Of a stretch of DNA of 64,000 nucleotides, positions 44,816 through 53,299 are shown in pieces. This DNA is from Coriobacterium glomerans PW2 (lineage in GTDB: Bacteria; Actinomycetota; Coriobacteriia; Coriobacteriales; Coriobacteriaceae), in NCBI RefSeq assembly GCF_000195315.1, contig NC_015389.1, positions 1,054,001 to 1,118,000 of the forward strand, given 5' to 3'. Under the pieces are notes generated by a model. The model saw only the letters and a list, made by a program, of their open reading frames with translations, was not told the origin of the DNA and searched no databases. A program made the translations under genes and the position numbers. Position 1 is the stretch's first letter, and every line of letters starts with the position of its first letter.

Positions 44816-45076
44816 ATGGAACAAGACGAGATGGATTCCCGCGTCGCGGTCGCCTCGATCATCGTGGAGGAACCGGATTCCGTGGCTGAGCTCAACGATA
44901 TCCTGCACGAGTACCGCGATCACATCATCGGGCGCATGGGACTGCCCTATCGCGAGCGCGACATCTTCATCATCAGCGTCGCGATGGACGGACCGCAGAG
45001 CGTCATCAGCGCCATGACCGGCAAGATCGGTCAGCTTGCAGGTGTCTCAGCGAAGACGGCGTATTCGAACGTGTAG
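44816..45076 (+). CDS. TM1266-type iron-only hydrogenase system regulator
   Basis: An 86-residue protein from ATG 44816 with AGGGGAGAG upstream. The sequence AVASIIVEEPDSVAELNDIL, IIGRMGLPYRERDIFIISV and MTGKIGQLAGVSAKTAYS is the ACT/NikR-C-like fold of the hydrogenase-linked TM1266 family. It has no DNA-binding domain. Its constant pairing with hydEFG suggests a regulatory or sensing role. A much longer upstream frame extension over hydF is a shadow. Confidence 0.88.
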   Translation: MEQDEMDSRVAVASIIVEEPDSVAELNDILHEYRDHIIGRMGLPYRERDIFIISVAMDGPQSVISAMTGKIGQLAGVSAKTAYSNV

Positions 45077-45082
45077 ATCCCG

Positions 45083-46216
45083 TCATCCCAGATAGCGTGC
45101 GATCAGGCTGCAGACGAGGCCGATCCCGCGGGGAATCGACGTGAGATCGACCCATTCCTCACGCGTGTGAGCGAGATCGCCCTCGATGGTGCCGATCGTG
45201 TTCGCGAGCACACCCAGCGACAGCGGAATGTTCGCGTCCGTCGATGCGGCGCACTCCTCGATGTCCCTTGCGACCCACGGTCGCATGGTCTCGATGTTTG
45301 CATCGGTCCACGCGCGAAGCGCTGCAGGGTCGACGTTGCCCGCACCGGGGCGCTCGCCGACAAGCTCGATCTCGACATCCACGCCCTCGGCGCGGATCCC
45401 ATCGATGACCCGGCGCATCGCGGCGCGCATCTGCTTCAGGCAGCTGGCGCTGCTCGAGCGGTACTCGTAGAGCAGCTCGCAGCGCTCCGCGATCGAGTTC
45501 ACCGTGGTGCCGCCCTCGATGCGCCCGACGTTGCAGGTGGTTTTTGCCTCGTCCGGCAGCTCGATGGCATAGAGCCGGCAGACGAGCTCGGCCGCCTGCG
45601 CGATGGCGCTCGGCATGCCGAAGTCGCCGAATGAGTGACCTCCCTCGGCACGGATGACCATGCGGTAGCGATGGGAGCCGACCGGCTCGCTCGTGATCTC
45701 GGCTTCGTAGCCGTCGAACGAATAGAAGCGACGGATCCGATCACCGAAGGTCTTGAAGATCTCCCGGCATCCATCCAGGTTGCCAAGTCCCTCCTCGCAG
45801 GAGTTCGCGACGATCATGATTCCGCCGTGGAGCTGATCGCGGTGTTCGAGCAGAAAACGGGTGCCCATCATAAGATTGACGAGATTTGCGGTGTCGTCGC
45901 CGATACCGGGCGCGTGCAGGATGCTACCATCGCGGACCGGCGTGAACGGATCGCGATCATCGAACACGACATCGGTGTGGGCCATGAACACGGTGATATC
46001 TTCGCATCCGTCGCAGTTGAATCGGCAGATGACGTTCTTCGCCTTGTCGATGCGCGCATTCTCGACACCGGCACGCTCAAACCAAGCGCGACAGAACTCG
46101 GCGCGCAGCTCCTCGTGATGGCTCGGCGCGGGAATGGCGCCGAGTTCCTCCAGAAGTGCGATCGCCTCTTCGGTGTGAGCAGCCGCAAATGATTCGATGT
46201 CAGATTTCTTGATCAT
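45083..46216 (-). CDS. M20-family metallopeptidase
   Basis: A 377-residue zinc peptidase (dipeptidase/deacylase type). Zinc and catalytic motifs: FMAHTDVVFDD, HAPGIGDDTANLV with the bridging Asp, SCEEGLGN with the catalytic Glu pair, and the later GGHSFGDFG lid-domain segment. The C-terminal DLTSIPRGI is unusual, since the last His ligand of the family is often in an H-G-E context. ATG 46216 has GGAG upstream. It is convergent with the hydrogenase operon, and its stop is seven bases from the regulator stop. Substrate unknown. Confidence 0.88.
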   Translation of the reverse strand: MIKKSDIESFAAAHTEEAIALLEELGAIPAPSHHEELRAEFCRAWFERAGVENARIDKAKNVICRFNCDGCEDITVFMAHTDVVFDDRDPFTPVRDGSILHAPGIGDDTANLVNLMMGTRFLLEHRDQLHGGIMIVANSCEEGLGNLDGCREIFKTFGDRIRRFYSFDGYEAEITSEPVGSHRYRMVIRAEGGHSFGDFGMPSAIAQAAELVCRLYAIELPDEAKTTCNVGRIEGGTTVNSIAERCELLYEYRSSSASCLKQMRAAMRRVIDGIRAEGVDVEIELVGERPGAGNVDPAALRAWTDANIETMRPWVARDIEECAASTDANIPLSLGVLANTIGTIEGDLAHTREEWVDLTSIPRGIGLVCSLIARYLG

Positions 46217-46342
46217 AGAGATCTCCGTTTCTCGCAGGTAGCGCGATCGTACCACATACTATGGCACTAACAGCAAGTGTGAGACTTCGAAACGTGTAAC
46301 AGAATGGTAGTATCTAGACACCAACAGAAAGGGTGTTGCACC

Positions 46343-46987
46343 ATGGCACAAAATGAGTCTTCGCATAAAGAAACAACTTCGAAATGCTTGGGTCATACCA
46401 AGAAAAAAATCCCCATATTGAACTTTGTTGTGATTATCGTTTCTGTGATCGCCGCAATCGCATCGGGCGCATCACTATACGTTTCTATCACTACACGCGC
46501 TCAGCTGATGTCCAGTTTCGACTCCGTCGCGTCTGCTTTTGATGGACACGGCAGCGCTCGGGACGACAAGGTGGATGACAGCTCCGATAATCGTAAAAAG
46601 ACGATTCGGAAAACTGAGGGCGAGGGTGAGATCGACGGATGGCATGTCAAATTCGTCTCCGTCGATTCCTCAAGAAGAGACTTCTCGGGTGCTGCGACCA
46701 TCGTTCTTACCTATCAGGTGACAAACAGCACCGGTGACAATGAGAATCCTCCGTCAGGTGTGAAATTCCAAGCCTTTCAGAATGGCCAAGCTCTTCGTCA
46801 CGCAACATTCGGCGATGCGGAACCTGATAACTATGATTTCTTCAACCAGCTGCAAGACGGTGTGACCATGACTCTTACTACTGGATTTAAGTTGCTGGAC
46901 GATTCGGCGCCCGTCACGATCGAGATAGAGGGCCTCAGCGACAACGCTTCCAAAACCGTTATTTCCAAGCAGTTCAGTTTGCAATAG
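46343..46987 (+). CDS. Membrane-anchored DUF5067-like protein
   Basis: A 214-residue protein. A charged N-terminus is followed by one membrane segment (IPILNFVVIIVSVIAAIASG, about residues 23-45), then an outside beta-rich domain with IDGWHVKFVSVDSSRRDF, ATIVLTYQVTNSTGDNENP and FQAFQNGQAL, the pattern of DUF5067. The family is common in Firmicutes and Coriobacteriia and its job is unknown. ATG 46343 has AAAGGG upstream. Confidence 0.75.
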   Translation: MAQNESSHKETTSKCLGHTKKKIPILNFVVIIVSVIAAIASGASLYVSITTRAQLMSSFDSVASAFDGHGSARDDKVDDSSDNRKKTIRKTEGEGEIDGWHVKFVSVDSSRRDFSGAATIVLTYQVTNSTGDNENPPSGVKFQAFQNGQALRHATFGDAEPDNYDFFNQLQDGVTMTLTTGFKLLDDSAPVTIEIEGLSDNASKTVISKQFSLQ

Positions 46988-47104
46988 CGTACATAGCATC
47001 CGGCACGTTAGATTCGCAGAGTACCACCGCCCTGGCGCATATCGGCGGCTACACAGTCTGGGTCTCGTCTGAAGCGAGGCTCAGGGTCCGGCGATCTCGA
47101 CAAA

Positions 47105-47243
47105 GCCGGTGCCTGCAAGACGTTGGCTTGTGCACCGTCGCGAACGGCTTCCGATCATCGAACACGATGTCGGTGCGAGCCATGGACACCGAGACGTCGC
47201 TGCGCACCCGTTGCGGTCGAATTAACGAATTCCGATTGCCCAC
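47105..47243 (-). pseudogene. Relic of a second M20 peptidase gene
   Basis: Minus-strand frame gives SVSMARTDIVFDDRKPFATV, nearly the same as FMAHTDVVFDDRDPFTPV of the intact peptidase. Both are flanked by matching bases over about 80 positions (45945-46020 against 47135-47222). The rest of the gene is missing and the metal-binding His is changed to Arg (HTD to RTD). It is a decayed partial duplicate. Confidence 0.65.
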
Positions 47244-47249
47244 ACTCCG

Positions 47250-47587
47250 TTCACGGGAGAAATCCTATCACTCGCGGAGGAGCGCTTAGAGTTTGCCCTG
47301 CATTATCTTTACCTTGGTTAAGATACTCAAGCTTACCAAGGTTAAGATCAATGTCATAGCGTCAGGGAATATATATGAATCATAAAATGCTTGCACAAGA
47401 GATTCTGTAAAACTTGCAATGTAGTGCAACAGGCTAATAGATCGCGATGTTGCGCATAACCATCCTATTGAAAAATAATTTCAAACTAATTGTACTCATA
47501 AGTCTCGTGTTGATTTCAGCGTAATATGCCGTCGCGTACCTGTAAGCTAAGGATTATATGCTTTTTTCCGAGCGCAGGGAGGTCCAG
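47250..47587. promoter_or_regulatory. A+T-rich control region before the sugar kinase gene, with paired half-sites
   Basis: The 8-base inverted repeat ACCTTGGT (47311-47318) / ACCAAGGT (47335-47342) is combined with two direct copies of GGTTAAGAT (47316-47324 and 47340-47348), 24 bases apart. That spacing, slightly over two helix turns, would place two protein molecules on the same face. The rest is A+T-rich and gene-free. Confidence 0.5.
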
Positions 47588-48508
47588 ATGTGGCTTGGAG
47601 TTGACGGCGGCGGAACGAAGACAACCTTTGCCTTGTACGACGACGATATGCGACCGCTTGATGCCTTCGACAGGGGCACGAGCCATATCGGGCAGATCGG
47701 TGCCGAGGCGATGCGCTCGATGCTCGTCGAGGGCTTCTGTGAGGCAGGGCTCCGCGGCCTAGCTGACGTGCGGGGAATCGGCTTCGGCATCGCGGGCTTC
47801 GGCGAGGGGGCATCCGACGACGCGCGGATACGGGCGATCGTGACCGATGCCGCCGCAGGGCTTCCGTTCGAGCTGGTGAATGATGTTCAGGCGGCGCTGG
47901 CCGCGAGCCTGGATCTGGCCGAGGGAATCGTGATCGTCGCCGGAACCGGATCGATCGCATACGGCGAGCGCGGCGGTGTCGGGATGCGCTGCGGCGGTTG
48001 GGACTATCAGATCGGCGACGAGGGAAGCGGCTACTGGATGGGAAAGCAGCTCGTTCGCGCGTTCAGCCTGCAATCCGACGGTCGCCGTCCGCGCGGCGCG
48101 CTGCATCGGATCGTGCGGCAGGAGCTCGAGCTTTCCCGCGATCTTGATCTGATCGCCTACATGCGCGATGTCATAGGGCACGATCGCACGAGAACCGCCG
48201 CGTTGAGCGTACTGGTATCGCGCGCGGCGATGGAGGGCGACCCGGATGCCCGAGACATCTTTCGGCGCGCCGCAGCCGAGGAGGCTCGGATGGTCGAGGT
48301 GATCGCCGATGCGCTGTTCGGTGAGAAGCATCCCGCAGGCGAGGCGATTCCGGTTTCCTATGTCGGCGGAACCTTCAAGGCCGGCGAGCTGATCTTGAAT
48401 CCGCTCGCCGAGCAGCTCCCGTCGCGCTGCAGGCTGGTCGCCCCGATCAGAGAGGCGGCGTCGGGCGCCTGTCTGCTGCTGCGACGACGACTCAGCCGCT
48501 GCGGCTGA
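47588..48508 (+). CDS. BadF/BcrA-type ATPase, N-acetylglucosamine kinase-like
   Basis: A 306-residue ASKHA-fold kinase. MWLGVDGGGTKTTFALYD is the phosphate-1 motif, GFGIAGFGE and VNDVQAALAAS follow, then IVAGTGSIAYG (phosphate-2) and GDEGSGYWMG. Closest known groups are NAGK-type kinases and MurR-linked sugar kinases. It likely phosphorylates an amino sugar in the cytosol. ATG 47588 is chosen with GGGAGG upstream. No partner gene is adjacent. Confidence 0.88.
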   Translation: MWLGVDGGGTKTTFALYDDDMRPLDAFDRGTSHIGQIGAEAMRSMLVEGFCEAGLRGLADVRGIGFGIAGFGEGASDDARIRAIVTDAAAGLPFELVNDVQAALAASLDLAEGIVIVAGTGSIAYGERGGVGMRCGGWDYQIGDEGSGYWMGKQLVRAFSLQSDGRRPRGALHRIVRQELELSRDLDLIAYMRDVIGHDRTRTAALSVLVSRAAMEGDPDARDIFRRAAAEEARMVEVIADALFGEKHPAGEAIPVSYVGGTFKAGELILNPLAEQLPSRCRLVAPIREAASGACLLLRRRLSRCG

Positions 48509-48652
48509 TCGCCGAGTTCAGATTTGACATTTGCTTCCATGCCGCGGATGCTCTCAAAAACACTCTTGATCACGGTCTTTATCCTAGTGGTCGCACCCGT
48601 CGTCCGCGGCGACCTACCGCATCCGCAATCCTTATCGGTACCGTCTCGATGA

Positions 48653-49480
48653 TCAGGCGATGGTGATTATCGGACTTTCTCCACAGGACTCAAATCTCAG
48701 ACGATCGCTGCTGGAGATTCTTCCATCAGTGACAAGTTCACTCACATCAGAAAGCTCTGCGAATGTCACAGTTGTAAATGTGCCGATTTTGCTTGAATCC
48801 ATCAGCATCACGCAACGTTCTGATCGCTCGATCATCCTTCGTTTGAAGTTGGAGAGGTCAGTCGTGTGAACGGTAAAACCCCGTTCAAACGAAAATGCGC
48901 TTGCGGCCAGAAATGCCAGGGGTGCAGAAAATCGCATCAGAGCATCGATTGCAGAAGACCCTGTTGTGTAGTGAAAGCCGTTTCTCACCGATCCACCGAG
49001 CAGATTGATAGAACAATCAGGGAGCAGACGCTCCGCTTCGGATGCGATAGCATAATCATTCGTAATCAATGTGATACCGCGACGTGAAGCCAGTGCGCGG
49101 ACAAACTCGAACGTCGTGGAGCCCGAATCGCAGAAAATCGTTTCGCCATCGCGAACAAGCTGAGCAGCTCTGGCTCCTATTGCAATTTTTGCTTCCTGGT
49201 GCTCTGCAAATGCGGTATCGGCAGGTTGCTCAACTGCGACAGCTTCTCGAACCACGGCGCCACCATGAGTGCGACGAAGCAAGCCTGCGGCATCGAGATC
49301 GCGAAGGTCGTTGCGAAGCGTCGCGGGGGATACGCCGAATCGCATTGACAGATCGCCTACCAGCACACGCGACTCCGATGCCAGTAACTCGAGGATGCGA
49401 TTTCGTCGCTCCTCCGCGAACAGATTGAGGTCATTGCAACTAGGCGTACCGGTCGAATTGTTCATCTGATTCTCCGACAT
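48653..49480 (-). CDS. DeoR/GlpR-family transcriptional regulator
   Basis: A 275-residue repressor. N-terminal DeoR helix-turn-helix: RRNRILELLASESRVLVGDLSMRFGVSPATLRNDLRDLDAAGLLRRTHGGA. The C-terminal DeoRC sensor domain has IFCDSGSTTFEFVRAL, LITNDYAIA, LLGGSV and later DSSKIG. It probably senses a phosphosugar and controls the divergent aldolase-PTS operon. The start region (MSENQMNN) has no strong ribosome site; ATG within the same stretch is another choice. Confidence 0.92.
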   Translation of the reverse strand: MSENQMNNSTGTPSCNDLNLFAEERRNRILELLASESRVLVGDLSMRFGVSPATLRNDLRDLDAAGLLRRTHGGAVVREAVAVEQPADTAFAEHQEAKIAIGARAAQLVRDGETIFCDSGSTTFEFVRALASRRGITLITNDYAIASEAERLLPDCSINLLGGSVRNGFHYTTGSSAIDALMRFSAPLAFLAASAFSFERGFTVHTTDLSNFKRRMIERSERCVMLMDSSKIGTFTTVTFAELSDVSELVTDGRISSSDRLRFESCGESPIITIA

Positions 49481-49687
49481 CTGCAGTTCTCATTGATCTT
49501 CACATAATAGCTTACGAAAAATAACACCAAGGCAGTTACCGTTAACGGTTCCTATTCTACCGTCTGCTGAGAAGAATGCCTGTAAAAAGAAAACTAAATG
49601 AAAGAGAGTAGAATAAACGCTAGCGATCGTTAACAACCGTGAATCAATACAGAAGCAAACAAAAACTGTAGATCAAAAGGAGCTTGC
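49481..49687. promoter_or_regulatory. Divergent regulatory region with 12-base palindrome
   Basis: ACCGTTAACGGT at 49538-49549 is a perfect palindrome, and a related CGTTAACAACCG lies at 49628-49639. Sites of this type fit the DeoR regulator encoded to the left. The region is A+T-rich and ends with AAAAGGAG, the ribosome site of the aldolase gene. Confidence 0.55.
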
Positions 49688-50566
49688 ATGCTTATCAATC
49701 TGAAAGACATCACCGCTATTGCCGAACAGCACACGATGGCGATCGGTTCATTTAATTGCCCAAGTCTCGAATCCATTCGCGCGTCCATCGATACCGCAGA
49801 GAAACTCGGTTATCCCGTGATCATCGCACATGCACAAGGGCATGAGGATATCGTTCCGTTGAGTGTGATCGGACCGATCATGGTAGCGCTTGCCGAGCGC
49901 TCATCGGCACCTGTTTGCGTCCATCTCGATCACTGCGAGGATCTATGCTATATGAGGCGCGCGCTTGATCTGGGATTTACCGGCGTCATGTTTGACGGGT
50001 CCATGTTGGAATATGAACGCAATGTCGAGCTTGCAAAGCGAGCTGCTGATATGTGCGGCCAATTCGATTGCGGATTGGAGTGCGAGCTTGGTTCAATGGG
50101 TCCGCGGGAAAATGGACGCGGTCATGAAAAGGAGAACGTTGACACTCCCGATGCGATTTACACAGATCCCAAGCAGGCAGTCGAGTTCATCGGCTCCACC
50201 GGTTGCGACCTTCTCGCGGTCTCGTTTGGAACGGTACACGGTATCTACAAGGGGACGCCCCATCTTTCGTTCAAAGTCCTCGAAGAACTGCGTTGCCACA
50301 CCATGACGCCGCTCGTCATGCATGGTGGATCAGGTGTTTCCGATTCTGATTACCATCAGGCTATCCAAGCTGGTATACGTAAGATCAACTACTATACATA
50401 TGGTGCAAAGTTTGCGGGAGAACGTGTAAAAAAAGTCATCTCAGATTTTCAGGGTCTAGATCAGAGCGCCATCGTCTACTGGCATGACATGACTGAAGCT
50501 GTTTACGATGAATTATGCATCGCATTCGAACATGTCATGAACGTCTTTGCAAACAAGTTATCTTGA
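49688..50566 (+). CDS. Class II fructose/tagatose-bisphosphate aldolase-like (GatY/KbaY group)
   Basis: A 292-residue zinc-dependent aldolase. VHLDHC (about 78-83) carries zinc His82 and catalytic Asp81; FDGSMLEYERNV follows, then ECELG, AVSFGTVHGIYKG with the second zinc His, and MHGGSGVSD. It would split a ketose phosphate into two three-carbon units. It is the first gene of the aldolase-PTS-dehydrogenase operon. The exact substrate (fructose-, tagatose- or sorbose-type phosphate) cannot be told from sequence. Confidence 0.92.
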   Translation: MLINLKDITAIAEQHTMAIGSFNCPSLESIRASIDTAEKLGYPVIIAHAQGHEDIVPLSVIGPIMVALAERSSAPVCVHLDHCEDLCYMRRALDLGFTGVMFDGSMLEYERNVELAKRAADMCGQFDCGLECELGSMGPRENGRGHEKENVDTPDAIYTDPKQAVEFIGSTGCDLLAVSFGTVHGIYKGTPHLSFKVLEELRCHTMTPLVMHGGSGVSDSDYHQAIQAGIRKINYYTYGAKFAGERVKKVISDFQGLDQSAIVYWHDMTEAVYDELCIAFEHVMNVFANKLS

Positions 50567-50683
50567 CGTATGCGAACAGGGAAAAACCTGCTTGCACCCG
50601 TGGAGCGCGTATCAACATTATTAAATATACCAGCCTAACGTTGTTGATTGGCAATCTCTGCTTTAAAGCGGAAGGAGTTGCTC

Positions 50684-51109
50684 ATGAAGTACATCTTGGC
50701 TTCGCATGGGGGACTGAGCAAGGGAATGCTAGAAACCGTGCAAATGATTTTGGGTCCTCAGAAAGATATGTTCGCCTTCAGCTTGCACGCGGAAGATGAA
50801 GCCGCGCGATTGGGCGAGCAATTGACTGCAATACTCAGCCCCGAAGATGAGGGAAACGTGATTTTCTTCACGGACGTCTGTTTTGGAAGTCCTTTCAACC
50901 AGGTGGTAGAGATATCGCGTGCGCACGATATCTTCCATATCACTGGCATGAACTTGCCATCCCTGATCGAAGCCCTCGTGTGTCGCAGCTCCGGCAAAAC
51001 CGCCTCAGAAATCGTAAGCGCTGTTGTCTCAGTTGCTCAAAGCAGCATAAAAGACGTACGGGGTCTTTTGAGTCAAAGCTTGGATGTAACCGAAGGGGAG
51101 GAGTGGTGA
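50684..51109 (+). CDS. PTS mannose/sorbose-family IIA component
   Basis: A 141-residue cytosolic protein starting MKYILASHGGLSKGM; His8 is the phosphohistidine. FFTDVCFGSPFNQV and GMNLPSLIEAL are typical EIIA-Man blocks. ATG 50684 has GGAAGGAG upstream. The stop overlaps the IIB start by one base (TGATG). It passes phosphate from HPr to IIB. Confidence 0.93.
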   Translation: MKYILASHGGLSKGMLETVQMILGPQKDMFAFSLHAEDEAARLGEQLTAILSPEDEGNVIFFTDVCFGSPFNQVVEISRAHDIFHITGMNLPSLIEALVCRSSGKTASEIVSAVVSVAQSSIKDVRGLLSQSLDVTEGEEW

Positions 51110-51606
51110 TGAGAAATGTTGTTTTGGCACGCGTAGACGATCGTCTCATCCATGGGGAGGTGGTCTCGGTGTGGACGCCCAGCCTATCAGCAAACTGCAT
51201 TCTCGTTGCAGATGATGCGGTTGCGCAAGACAAGTTCAACAGCCGAGTTTTAAAATCGCTTGCCCCTGATGGCGTGAAGGTATTCGTAGCAACAATCGAG
51301 GCGGCGATCAAGGGCTTGAATAAAGAACCTGTTCCCGGCGAGCGGGTCATCGTTTTGACAAAAAGTCCGATCACCTTCCTCCGAATGATCGAAGCAGGTG
51401 TACCGATCACACAAGTCAATCTCGGTGGCATGGGCCTACACGGAAATCGAGCTCCATTCATCAAAAATGTCGCAGCTGACCCGGATGAGGTAGCCGCTAT
51501 CAAAAAGATGCACGACAGTGGTGTACATGTCTACTATCAACTTGTTCCCGAGCAAGCAATGATCGAAGTAAATGATGCTCTCAAGCGTATGCAGAGACAG
51601 GAGTGA
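51109..51606 (+). CDS. PTS mannose/sorbose-family IIB component
   Basis: A 165-residue protein with the phosphorylation site in ARVDDRLIHGEV (His15), then LTKSPITFLRMIEAG and NLGGMGLHGNR. These are the EIIB-Man blocks. It transfers phosphate to the sugar brought in by IIC/IID. Start codon overlaps the IIA stop, and IIC begins three bases after its own stop. Confidence 0.93.
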   Translation: MRNVVLARVDDRLIHGEVVSVWTPSLSANCILVADDAVAQDKFNSRVLKSLAPDGVKVFVATIEAAIKGLNKEPVPGERVIVLTKSPITFLRMIEAGVPITQVNLGGMGLHGNRAPFIKNVAADPDEVAAIKKMHDSGVHVYYQLVPEQAMIEVNDALKRMQRQE

Positions 51607-51609
51607 CCC

Positions 51610-52392
51610 ATGACGATTATTCAAGCCGGATTATGCGGCATCGTTTACTGGCTTGCAGTGGGAAACCTCCCTTTTGCCGGTCTTTGGTCTTTACAGCGTC
51701 CCCTCGTATGTGGTCTCATCACGGGCGTCATTTTGGGCGATCCTGTTCAAGGTGCTGTAGTAGGCGGTAGCATCAATCTTGTCTATCTCGGTTTCATTTC
51801 TGCCGGAGGCTCCATGCCTGCAGATATGGCGCTTGCTGGTGTCCTGGGCACCTCATATGCCATCGTCGGTGGTCTTTCGGCGGAGACTGCTCTTGCGTTG
51901 GCCGTCCCACTTGGATTGCTCGGCACCATCGTTTGGTATCTGCGTATGACATTCGATTCGATCTTTGTGCACATAGCAGACGGCTATATTGAAAAAGACC
52001 AATTTGAGAAGATCTGGATCGCGAACATATTGTTTCCGCAGATCTTTGTATGTGTGATTTCACTTGTGCCCTGTGCGCTTGCAGCGTATTTCGGTGCCTC
52101 CTACATTCAATCGTTCGTCACTATGATGAGTGGCCGAGTACTCACTGTGTTTGAAGTCATCGGTAACATGATGCCTGCACTTGGCATTGCCATCACCCTG
52201 CAGTATATCTTCAAAGGAGAGTCAATCGTCTTTCTCTTTCTTGGATTCGCGCTCGCGGTCTACTCCGGACTCGATCTGTTGCCATTGGGCATCATCGCTC
52301 TTATCACAGCCATAGTTTACGTTCAGCTTTCGTACCAAAAAAATGTTACGGCTGTACCACCCGTCGCATCTGAATCGGAGGAGGAATTCTGA
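51610..52392 (+). CDS. PTS mannose/sorbose-family IIC component
   Basis: A 260-residue permease subunit with about seven membrane segments. QRPLVCGLITGVILGDPVQG and GGSINLVYLGFISAGGSMPAD are the family-specific substrate-path blocks. Together with IID it forms the channel. The IID ATG overlaps its stop codon by one base. Confidence 0.93.
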   Translation: MTIIQAGLCGIVYWLAVGNLPFAGLWSLQRPLVCGLITGVILGDPVQGAVVGGSINLVYLGFISAGGSMPADMALAGVLGTSYAIVGGLSAETALALAVPLGLLGTIVWYLRMTFDSIFVHIADGYIEKDQFEKIWIANILFPQIFVCVISLVPCALAAYFGASYIQSFVTMMSGRVLTVFEVIGNMMPALGIAITLQYIFKGESIVFLFLGFALAVYSGLDLLPLGIIALITAIVYVQLSYQKNVTAVPPVASESEEEF

Positions 52393-53249
52393 TGGCTGAA
52401 AAGAGCAATCTTGCTCGTAAAGATGGTCTGGTCACAAAGAGTGCGCTGCGGCACGCTTGGTTCAACTGGGAAACATTTGTACAGACGTGCTACAACTATG
52501 AACGCATGATGGGACAAGCCTGCGCGCATGTTTTTGTTCCGATCGCTCGGATGCTATACAGGGACGACGCCTTGAAACGTCGCGAACTGATGAGACGAGA
52601 AATTGAATTCTTCAATGTGGAACCTGAGTTCGGTGCCTGTATCTTGGGAATGTCGATAGCCGCTGAAGAAGAAAAGGCGCAGGGTGCGCCTATACCGGGG
52701 GAGTTCATCACAAATATCAAGACCTCCTTGATGGGGCCCTTAGCCGGAATCGGCGACACCATCTGGCAGGGCGTTGTCATCCCTATACTCTTAGGCATCT
52801 GCATCGATCTAACCACATCCGGATCAGGCAACATCTGGGGAGCACTGCTCTATGCAGTTCTTATCACCGCAGGCGCCTATGCCGTTTCTTATGCGAGCTT
52901 CATGTTCGGATACAGGGCGGGAAGCGATGCAGTCGTAGATTTTTTGGAAAAGGGAACTCTTGGAAAGCTATTGAAAGGCGCATCGATCATGGGGTGCATG
53001 GTCATGGGCGGTCTGGTTGTGAAATACGTTGTCGTGACGTGCGGTATCGAGTTTTCAACCACCGGAACCGTTTTCAATGTGCAAAAGGATCTCTTTGACA
53101 CGATCATGCCGAAGATCCTTCCATTGTGCGTAACCATGCTTGTTTACTGGCTACTTAAAAAGCGCTGGTCATCTTTAAAGATCATCGCGCTCATTGTTGC
53201 TGTCGGGATTATAGGTGTGCTGAGCGGCGCGCTCACATACGTGGCTTAG
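52392..53249 (+). CDS. PTS mannose/sorbose-family IID component
   Basis: A 285-residue membrane subunit: a long cytosolic N-terminus with RHAWFNWETFVQTCYNYERMMG, then FNVEPEFGACILGMSIAAEEEKAQG, SLMGPLAGIGDTIWQG and several membrane segments near the end. All are typical of EIID-Man. The complete IIA-IIB-IIC-IID set appears functional. Confidence 0.93.
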   Translation: MAEKSNLARKDGLVTKSALRHAWFNWETFVQTCYNYERMMGQACAHVFVPIARMLYRDDALKRRELMRREIEFFNVEPEFGACILGMSIAAEEEKAQGAPIPGEFITNIKTSLMGPLAGIGDTIWQGVVIPILLGICIDLTTSGSGNIWGALLYAVLITAGAYAVSYASFMFGYRAGSDAVVDFLEKGTLGKLLKGASIMGCMVMGGLVVKYVVVTCGIEFSTTGTVFNVQKDLFDTIMPKILPLCVTMLVYWLLKKRWSSLKIIALIVAVGIIGVLSGALTYVA

Positions 53250-53299
53250 CAACTTCACGAAGTGATCCAATTATCTCAGCTCTGGAAGGTGGAATCGAC

